This document shows, piece after piece, positions 58,560 to 64,000 of a stretch of 64,000 nt of DNA (its first letter is position 1; each line of letters opens with the position of its first letter). The stretch spans positions 61,753 to 125,752 of the forward strand of contig NZ_JADEVO010000014.1 of assembly GCF_017114825.1 (NCBI RefSeq), read 5' to 3'. Below the pieces are notes generated by a model, which searched no databases, was not told the origin of the DNA, and saw nothing but the letters and a program-made list of their open reading frames with translations. The DNA is from Pseudomonas gregormendelii. Its GTDB lineage: Bacteria > Pseudomonadota > Gammaproteobacteria > Pseudomonadales > Pseudomonadaceae. The position numbers were made by a program, and so were the translations under genes.

Positions 58560-58575
58560 ACTACTTTAGTACTGG
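58560..58575. promoter_or_regulatory. Island motif before the CXXCW gene
   Basis: ACTACTTTAGTACTGG, 14 of 16 identical to the copy at 54679. It lies 76 bases before the next start codon, almost the same distance as at pedA1 (75), which supports a fixed promoter geometry. Confidence 0.6.
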
Positions 58576-58651
58576 TTTTCCTGTCTATCGTCGCATTCCC
58601 AAAGCACCGCGACTGGCATGTAATGGGTGCATAACTATAAGGATTGCCCCC

Positions 58652-59209
58652 ATGCCCCGTGCCCGACGTCGCCTTCTGCGTCCCACACTCGCTGCGCTGT
58701 CCCTGAGCTTGCTCCTTTGCACCGCCCACGCCGAGACCGCGTTGTTCTCAGCCGACGGTTATCGCATCGGGTTGTACCGCAGCCCTACCCCGGCTCAAGC
58801 GCAGGGCGCGACGATCATCGACACCGCCGCCCTGCAAGCCCTGCTGAGCCAGACCCCGCGCCCGGTGTTGATCGACGTCTACCGCCGCCAATGGCTGCAA
58901 GGGAAATTCATCGAAGACCAGCCCCACGAAAATCTACCCGGCAGCCATTGGCTGGCCAACACCGGTGACGGTGACCTGACTGCGGCCTGGGCAGAGTATT
59001 TCGCGCGTAACCTTGAAGCCTTGACCCAGGGTAATCAGGCACAACCACTGGTGTTCTACTGCCGCTCCGACTGCTGGTTGAGCTGGAATGCGGTCAAGCG
59101 CGCTGCCGCGATGGGCTATAAGACACTGTACTGGTACCGCGACGGCCTGGACGCCTGGCAGGCGGCCGACCTGCCCGTGACACCCGCCCAGCCCGAACCC
59201 TTTCCCTGA
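58652..59209 (+). CDS. PQQ-dependent catabolism-associated CXXCW-motif rhodanese-like protein
   Basis: Secreted protein of 185 aa: signal peptide ends at LCTAHA, followed by a rhodanese-like domain. The active loop reads FYCRSDCWLSWNA, the CXXCW motif that names the family, where rhodaneses carry a single catalytic Cys. The two cysteines suggest a thiol/disulfide or metal-binding role in the periplasm. Preceded by its own island motif; the response regulator gene follows after 56 bases. Confidence 0.92.
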   Translation: MPRARRRLLRPTLAALSLSLLLCTAHAETALFSADGYRIGLYRSPTPAQAQGATIIDTAALQALLSQTPRPVLIDVYRRQWLQGKFIEDQPHENLPGSHWLANTGDGDLTAAWAEYFARNLEALTQGNQAQPLVFYCRSDCWLSWNAVKRAAAMGYKTLYWYRDGLDAWQAADLPVTPAQPEPFP

Positions 59210-59265
59210 TCTTTACGCGTGCGTGTTGTTGCCCCACCATAATCAAAATAATGAGGTGAAAGGCT

Positions 59266-59931
59266 ATGTACAAAATTCTGATTGCCGACGATCACCCGCT
59301 GTTTCGCGAAGCCATTCACAATGTCATCAGCGACGGATTCCCCGGCAGTGAAGTGATGGAAACCGCCGACCTGGACAGCGCCCTGCTGTTGACCCAGGAC
59401 CACGACGACCTGGACCTGATCCTGCTCGACCTGAACATGCCCGGCATGCATGGCCTCAATGGCCTGATCAACCTGCGCAACGAGGCGCCGACCATTCCGG
59501 TGGTGATTGTCTCAGCCGAACAGGACAAACAGATCGTGCTGCAAGCCATCACCTATGGCGCGGTGGGCTTCATCACCAAATCCTCGCCACGGGTGCAGAT
59601 GACCGAGGCCATCCAGCAGATCCTCAACGGCAACGTCTACCTGCCGCCGGACATCATTCGCACGCAGAAAAGCGGCACCCATCGGCGGATGAACGATACG
59701 CCCAGCTTTCCCCCGGAACTGCTCCAGGCGCTGACGCGCAAGCAGTTGCTGGTACTGGAGCGCATGACCAAGGGCGAATCGAACAAGCAGATCGCCTACA
59801 CCCTGGAAATCGCCGAGACCACGGTGAAGGCGCACGTATCGGCGATTTTGCGCAAACTCAATGTGCACAATCGGGTGCAGGCGATCTTGAGTGCAGGGGA
59901 TATAGATTTCGGTTCATACCTGCGGCGTTAA
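59266..59931 (+). CDS. pedR2: LuxR-type response regulator ErbR/AgmR (PedR2)
   Basis: NarL-family regulator of 221 aa. Receiver: [13 protein letters not shown], phospho-Asp in [12 protein letters not shown], Lys in [30 protein letters not shown] and [20 protein letters not shown]. This is the protein called AgmR/ErbR in P. aeruginosa and PedR2 in P. putida, where with PedS2 it sets the lanthanide-dependent switch between pedE and pedH. AGGTGAAAG precedes the ATG. It is convergent with the kinase gene. A single REP half-unit lies at 59956-59971 between them. Confidence 0.93.
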   Translation: MYKILIADDHPLFREAIHNVISDGFPGSEVMETADLDSALLLTQDHDDLDLILLDLNMPGMHGLNGLINLRNEAPTIPVVIVSAEQDKQIVLQAITYGAVGFITKSSPRVQMTEAIQQILNGNVYLPPDIIRTQKSGTHRRMNDTPSFPPELLQALTRKQLLVLERMTKGESNKQIAYTLEIAETTVKAHVSAILRKLNVHNRVQAILSAGDIDFGSYLRR

Positions 59932-59997
59932 GTGGCCTGCAAGATCGGATCGTGCCCATCGCGAGCAGGCCGGCAGTACCCGCTCAAGACTCAAGGC

Positions 59998-62631
59998 TCA
60001 AGGCCTGCCAAGCAAATGACTCATCGCCGTCTTCAGCTTCATTGGCCGCACCGGCTTGTGCATCAGGGTGTGGCCCAGCTCGCGAATCTGCAGTTTCAGC
60101 TCGTTGCTGTAGTTGGCGGTGATCATCATGGCCGGGATCGTGCAGGCCCGGCGCGCATTGATGCGGGCCACAGCGTCCACGCCGTTCTGCTCGTTATCCA
60201 GATGATAATCGGCGATCAGCAGATCGGCGTCCTGGTGGTAATTGTCCACCTGCCTCGCCAGGTCCTGCTCTGACAACGCGGTGACCACCACACACCCCCA
60301 GGTCTCCAGTAACGTGCGCATGCCCGCGCAAATGGCTGCGTCGTTATCCAGCACCCATACCCGTGCCCCGCGCAGGCGTTCCAGCATGGGCTCACTCATC
60401 AACGGGTTGGGTAACGCCTTGGGCGCAGTCGCGCTGATCGGCACCTCGACAGAAAACATCGACCCCCTGCCCGGCCATGAACGCACGTGAATCCGGTGCC
60501 CGAGTATCCCGGCAATTTTTTCCACGATCGCCAGGCCCAGCCCCAGGCCGCGATCCTGATCCGGACGCTGCACATCGCCGCGCTTGAACTCCTGGAAAAT
60601 CTCCTCCAGGCGGTTCTCCGCGATGCCCATGCCGCTGTCCCAGACCTCGATCGACAAGCGCTGGTGATGCCGTCGACAACCCAGCACCACACGACCGCTG
60701 TAGGTATAGCGAATGGCGTTGCTGAGCAGGTTGCGCAGGATCCTGGCGAGCAACTGGATGTCGCTGCGCACCAATGCCGAACAGCCGATGAAGTGCAGTT
60801 CAAGTCCCTCGCTGCGGGCCACCTGGGTGTACTCGGCGGCGAGGTTCTCCAGCAGTTCGCTGAGGGCGAACGGCGCAATGTCGGCCTTGATCACCCCGGC
60901 ATCAAGCTTGGAAATATCCACCAGGGTGCCCAGCAGGTTTTCCACGTCCTCCAGCGAATTGCTGACGTTGCGCACCAGGATTTCGTTGGCCATCGGCTCC
61001 CGGCGCTCAAGCAAGGCACTGGTGAACAGACGCGCGGCATTCAGTGGTTGCAGCAGGTCGTGGCTGACCGCGGCAAGAAATTTGGTCTTCGACAGGTTGG
61101 CCTGTTCGGCTTCGAGCTTGGCCTCGCGCAGCCGCGACTCCACTCGTCGACGCTCATCGATTTCACGCAGCAACTGGTCGTTGAGGGTGGTCAGTTCCGC
61201 CGTGCGCTCACGCACGCGCAGCTCCAGGTTCTGATACGCCTGATGCAGCGCCTCGGCGGTACGGCGGCGCTCGGTGATGTCGCGGATCAACACGAAGATC
61301 CCCACCACTTCCCCGGTGGCCAGGAGATTGGGCACGTAGGAGCGCAACATGTAGCGCTCCTGGTTATTGATATTGGTTTCGGCGAACTCGAACGTCACGC
61401 TCTCCCCGGCCAGGGCCCGCGCCACATAGGCTTCCAGGCGCTGATAATGTTGTTCGCTGTGTACCTCGCGCAGGCTCTGGCCGAGCATTACGCCCCGGGG
61501 CCAGCAGTACCATTCTTCGTAGACCTTGTTGGTGAACTCGTAGACCAGGTCGGCATTGAGGTAGGCGATCAGCGCCGGCACGTGGTCGGTGATCAGGCGA
61601 ATCCAGCGCTCGCTCTCGCTCAGGGCTTCGGCGTGCTGGTAGCGTTCGGTGATGTCGGTGAAGGTGTTGACGAAGCCGCCGGTGGGCAGCGGGTGAGTGC
61701 GAATTTCCAGCACCCGGCCATCGTACAGGCGCTGTTCGCATTCCTGCACCGGCCGCCCGTTGACGTCGCGGCTGGCAGGGGTCAACAGGTGCAGTTCACT
61801 GTCGGCGATCACCTCGGCAAACGGTCGGTGGGCCGCCACGGGCGCCAGGCCACTCAATTCGAGGAAGCGCCGGTTCCACAGTTCCAGCACGCCGTCGGCA
61901 TTGACCATCGCCACACCCTGCGACAGGTTGTCGACCGCACGCTGCAACAGGTGGGATTTTTGCGCCACCGCCTGCTCGCGGCGCAGGGTCTCGTTGAGTT
62001 TGACGTCTGTGATGTCGGTAAACAGGATCACCCGGCCGCCTTCCTGGGTCGGCCGCTCGCTGACTTGCAACCAGCGCCCGTCCTGCAGACGATACAACAG
62101 GCTTTCGTCGGCGTGCCCACGAGGCTCTTCGGTGAACAGCCCGGTCGCGCTCATCAGCCGTTTGACCTCGGCCAGGCCCATGCCCGCATTGATCCGCACG
62201 CGGCTATGGATCCAGAACGCCTTGAAGCGGCTGTTGAACAGGACGATGCGCTGGTCGGCATCGAACAGCACGAATGCATCGGAAATACTTTCGATGGCGT
62301 CGATCAAATGCTGGTGGGCCGTTTCCGCGCGCAGGCGTGCTTCGCTGAGCAAATGGTTGCCCGACTTGAGCTCGGCCATGGCCTGGTTCAACGCATCGGT
62401 GCGCTCACGCACCTGCTCGGCCAGTACCACTGAGTGCTGGAAGGCCGCGTAGGGATCATTGCCCCGGGTGACGCCCGACTCGATGCGCTCGATCAGCGCG
62501 CTGTTGATCCGCTGCAGCTTTTGATTTTCGTGGCGCAGGCTGGCGAGTTGCGCCTGGAGTTCAGCGCTGTCCAGGGGTGCGGCCCCGGGCAATGGCAACG
62601 CCGGTGAAGGTCTGGTTGATATGCATGCCAT
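59998..62631 (-). CDS. pedS2: Soluble multi-PAS hybrid sensor kinase (PedS2/ErcS'/NahK type)
   Basis: Hybrid kinase of 877 aa with no membrane segment. N-terminal coiled coil, three PAS domains (LIDAIESISDAFVLFDADQR; AVDNLSQGVAMVNADGVLEL; LITDHVPALIAYLNADLVYE), coiled coil, HisKA (SHDLLQPLNAARLF), HATPase (GLGLGLAIVEKIAGIL) and a receiver (RVWVLDNDAAICAGM; Asp in LIADYHLD). The start at 62631 has GGAG nine bases upstream and overlaps the nosP 3' end by 71 bases. Partner of the regulator at 59266. Its neighbour NosP makes nitric oxide input likely. Confidence 0.9.
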   Translation of the reverse strand: MACISTRPSPALPLPGAAPLDSAELQAQLASLRHENQKLQRINSALIERIESGVTRGNDPYAAFQHSVVLAEQVRERTDALNQAMAELKSGNHLLSEARLRAETAHQHLIDAIESISDAFVLFDADQRIVLFNSRFKAFWIHSRVRINAGMGLAEVKRLMSATGLFTEEPRGHADESLLYRLQDGRWLQVSERPTQEGGRVILFTDITDVKLNETLRREQAVAQKSHLLQRAVDNLSQGVAMVNADGVLELWNRRFLELSGLAPVAAHRPFAEVIADSELHLLTPASRDVNGRPVQECEQRLYDGRVLEIRTHPLPTGGFVNTFTDITERYQHAEALSESERWIRLITDHVPALIAYLNADLVYEFTNKVYEEWYCWPRGVMLGQSLREVHSEQHYQRLEAYVARALAGESVTFEFAETNINNQERYMLRSYVPNLLATGEVVGIFVLIRDITERRRTAEALHQAYQNLELRVRERTAELTTLNDQLLREIDERRRVESRLREAKLEAEQANLSKTKFLAAVSHDLLQPLNAARLFTSALLERREPMANEILVRNVSNSLEDVENLLGTLVDISKLDAGVIKADIAPFALSELLENLAAEYTQVARSEGLELHFIGCSALVRSDIQLLARILRNLLSNAIRYTYSGRVVLGCRRHHQRLSIEVWDSGMGIAENRLEEIFQEFKRGDVQRPDQDRGLGLGLAIVEKIAGILGHRIHVRSWPGRGSMFSVEVPISATAPKALPNPLMSEPMLERLRGARVWVLDNDAAICAGMRTLLETWGCVVVTALSEQDLARQVDNYHQDADLLIADYHLDNEQNGVDAVARINARRACTIPAMMITANYSNELKLQIRELGHTLMHKPVRPMKLKTAMSHLLGRP

Positions 62632-63724
62632 TGAACTGTTCTCCGTAGGTGTTGAAACCCATCACCCGCTGGTCACGCAAAAATGCCCCGACCTGCTCCA
62701 GGTTGCCGCTGTTTTCCAGCTCCATGCGCCGCAGGAAACAGTCGCAGCCGAGGGTCAGCAGCAGCTCGCCAAGTCGCTCGTGCAAGCCGTCGAACAGGTC
62801 TTGCAGGTTGGGCAGCATCGGCCCCGGCGTCATGACCGTGAGGACGATGCCGTTTTCCACTGCGCAATAGAAACTCAGGCTCAGGTCCGGATGAACCTGC
62901 TGGATGGCCCGCACGTAGTACTGGTCGTTGATGCGCACCGCCAAGGGGTGCGCGGCGAAGATCCGGTGATCGAGCTCGGCCACCGGCACGCCGATGTGCC
63001 GGGCGTATTCCTCGGCGGCGGGCTCGGCATTGAGCTCAAAGACCCGCCGCGACGTGCTGTCGGCGCCAGTCACCACCAGTTTTTCCGCCCGGGGCAGAAT
63101 GTGGTGGGTGGTGAACACTTCGAAATCCAGCCAGGTGTTGACCAGCACCACCACGGCCGCGTCGCTGTGGAACTCGCCGCCGAAATACACGTGGGTACGC
63201 GTGAGATAGTTGTCGTCACCGGCCGAGCCACCAAAGTGCGGGATATCGCCCAAGGCGGCGCTGAGGGCAGCCAGGACCATTTCTTCACGGCTCGACAAGC
63301 CATCGAGCAGGGTCAGGGCGAAGCTGTTGCCCTTGATCGGTGCCAGGGTATTGCTGCGACAACCGCTGACCAGTCGCTCGACCATCTGCTGGGCGTCGAT
63401 CAGGCTGAAACGCTCCATTTCATCGATGAGCTCAGCGTCGATGGAGAAGTGCCGATGATCAAACCCCACCGCCGTCACGCAATTGCGTCCGTAGCCCAGC
63501 GGGGTGATTTCCCCGGCGCTGGTGCAACCGACCAGGCGAATCCCGCCAAAGCTCTGCTGCAATGCCTGGCCAAGCGCCTGCAGGTTGTATTCGGCGGAAC
63601 AGAAGAACAGCACGAAGCCCAAGTGCGGATGCAGCAACTGCCGCGCCAGCTCCTGGGCCACCTGCTGGGCATCGGTGGCCTGGGACATCGCACTGACCAC
63701 ACCGTCACTGTAAACCTGCTGCAT
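62561..63724 (-). CDS. nosP: FIST-domain haem nitric-oxide sensor NosP
   Basis: A 387 aa FIST_N/FIST_C protein. FIST_N includes LGFVLFFCSAEYNLQALG and LVGCTSAGEITPLGYG; FIST_C runs from about residue 225 to the end (ELNAEPAAEEYARHIG ... GFNTYGEQFNGMHINQTFTG). The NYGEQ/NTYGEQF-type ending is typical of NosP, which binds haem and NO and inhibits its partner hybrid kinase. GGGAGG lies six bases before the ATG. It is the first gene of the nosP-kinase unit, overlapping the kinase gene. Confidence 0.9.
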   Translation of the reverse strand: MQQVYSDGVVSAMSQATDAQQVAQELARQLLHPHLGFVLFFCSAEYNLQALGQALQQSFGGIRLVGCTSAGEITPLGYGRNCVTAVGFDHRHFSIDAELIDEMERFSLIDAQQMVERLVSGCRSNTLAPIKGNSFALTLLDGLSSREEMVLAALSAALGDIPHFGGSAGDDNYLTRTHVYFGGEFHSDAAVVVLVNTWLDFEVFTTHHILPRAEKLVVTGADSTSRRVFELNAEPAAEEYARHIGVPVAELDHRIFAAHPLAVRINDQYYVRAIQQVHPDLSLSFYCAVENGIVLTVMTPGPMLPNLQDLFDGLHERLGELLLTLGCDCFLRRMELENSGNLEQVGAFLRDQRVMGFNTYGEQFNGMHINQTFTGVAIARGRTPGQR

Positions 63725-63856
63725 TGTCGCCTCCCGCAGGTGCGCGTGTATGAGGCACGAGTGTACGAACCCGGCAGGCTGCGACCTATGCTACTTGGGT
63801 AGCGGGTAGCCGCTTCGATGGGATGAGAGTCGCACCGAATATCGCAAACAACGCCC

Positions 63857-63874
63857 CCCTGTAGGAGCGAGCTT
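63857..63874. repeat. Half REP unit cut by an insertion
   Basis: CCTGTAGGAGCGAGCTT-type sequence matches the left arms at 42622 and 51703 and then stops matching exactly where IS-like sequence begins (expected continuation GCTCGCGAT is absent). Confidence 0.75.
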
Positions 63875-64000
63875 GAACTGGTCAAGCAATCCCGGACACC
63901 GTTTACGGTGCTTATGCCGCTTTTTGCTCCATAGCTATTGGCGACAGGTAGTTGTTGTAGCTGTGGAGCCTGGTGCGGTTGTAGTACATGAAGAAACGCA
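63874..64000 (-). mobile_element. IS3-family insertion sequence, one end only
   Basis: From about 63874 the sequence reads TGAACTGGTCAAGCAATCCC, a typical IS3-type terminal inverted repeat start, followed 38 bases on by the stop codon of a transposase read inward. The rest of the element lies beyond the window. Insertion is in the middle of a REP unit. Confidence 0.8.
63912..64000 (-). CDS. IS3-family transposase (OrfB), C-terminal fragment
   Basis: Only the last 29 residues are in the window: they include RFFMYYNRTRLHSYNNYLSP and end MEQKAA. The pattern YNRxRLHSxNNYLSPxxxE is the C-terminus of the DDE integrase domain of IS3-group OrfB proteins; the third catalytic acid lies upstream, outside the window. 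Whether the copy is intact cannot be judged. Confidence 0.88.
   Translation of the reverse strand, partial: RFFMYYNRTRLHSYNNYLSPIAMEQKAA

Noticed and set aside
63785..63804. A further copy of the island motif in front of nosP (GCTACTTGGGTAGCGG)
   Set aside because: It matches at only about 11 of 16 positions and forms its own small hairpin, so it was not counted with the others.

Overview
The window is GC-rich chromosomal DNA of a fluorescent-group Pseudomonas. The case rests on dense genes on both strands, a DUF1652 gene, an OprD-family porin, a complete pqq/ped (exa/erc) quinoprotein alcohol-oxidation island in the gene order I recall from P. putida and P. aeruginosa, and a dozen Pseudomonas-style REP/REPIN palindromes (GTGGGAGC... 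or GTAGGAGC... arms) in the intergenic gaps. No rRNA, tRNA, CRISPR or prophage genes were seen. The only mobile DNA is the edge of an IS3-type element at the right end.

Layout. (1) 1-7.8 kb: the end of an SDR gene, a proline-rich lipoprotein, a DUF1652 protein, then a minus-strand group of a two-subunit molybdenum hydroxylase (2Fe-2S and Tat-exported molybdopterin subunits), a LysR regulator and a triple-PAS LuxR-type regulator, with a second LysR gene divergent. (2) 8.1-16.2 kb: a plus-strand set of two tandem amidohydrolase-2 paralogues, a UbiD decarboxylase, a UbiX flavin prenyltransferase, a COG0523/CobW metal chaperone, an NCS2 nucleobase permease and an 8-oxoguanine-deaminase-like amidohydrolase. 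This looks like a catabolic route for a nitrogen heterocycle that I cannot match to a named pathway, and it is the best candidate for something undescribed. (3) 16.3-24.8 kb: reductive pyrimidine degradation: beta-ureidopropionase and an NCS1 permease on the minus strand, divergent from dihydropyrimidinase (hydA) and dihydropyrimidine dehydrogenase (preT-preA), with a RutR-like TetR regulator facing them. (4) 24.9-29.1 kb: copC-copD and an EmrA/EmrB-type efflux pair.

(5) 29.3-36.5 kb: hexuronate use: OprD porin, uronate dehydrogenase (udh), an SMP-30 lactonase, a three-part TRAP transporter and an aldose-1-epimerase-like protein, with a matching palindromic operator in front of the porin and in front of udh. 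(6) 36.5-63.7 kb: the quinoprotein island. It holds an ErcS-like soluble hybrid kinase, ercA, pqqE-C-B-A (no pqqD), an aldehyde dehydrogenase, a lanthanide-type PQQ alcohol dehydrogenase with Asp-Tyr-Asp (pedH), an MBL protein, a SoxYZ-like carrier, a periplasmic binding protein, cytochrome c550 (pedF), a calcium-type PQQ alcohol dehydrogenase with Asp-Phe-Ser (pedE), a pentapeptide protein, the PedR1/PedS1 two-component pair, the pedA1-A2-B-C transporter set, a CXXCW rhodanese protein, the ErbR/AgmR/PedR2 regulator, a PedS2/ErcS'-like hybrid kinase and nosP. (7) 63.87-64 kb: an IS3-family end inserted inside a REP sequence.

How it works together. In the quinoprotein island, alcohols are oxidised in the periplasm by PedE or PedH, electrons pass to PedF, aldehydes go to the ExaC/PedI-type dehydrogenase, and PQQ is made by the local pqq genes with help from a PqqD encoded elsewhere. 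A shared motif, ACTACyTTrGTACTGG, lies upstream of at least four of its transcription units and is probably the binding site of one of the LuxR-type response regulators. Gene names in the island come from recalled gene order and family motifs; nothing was searched or computed.
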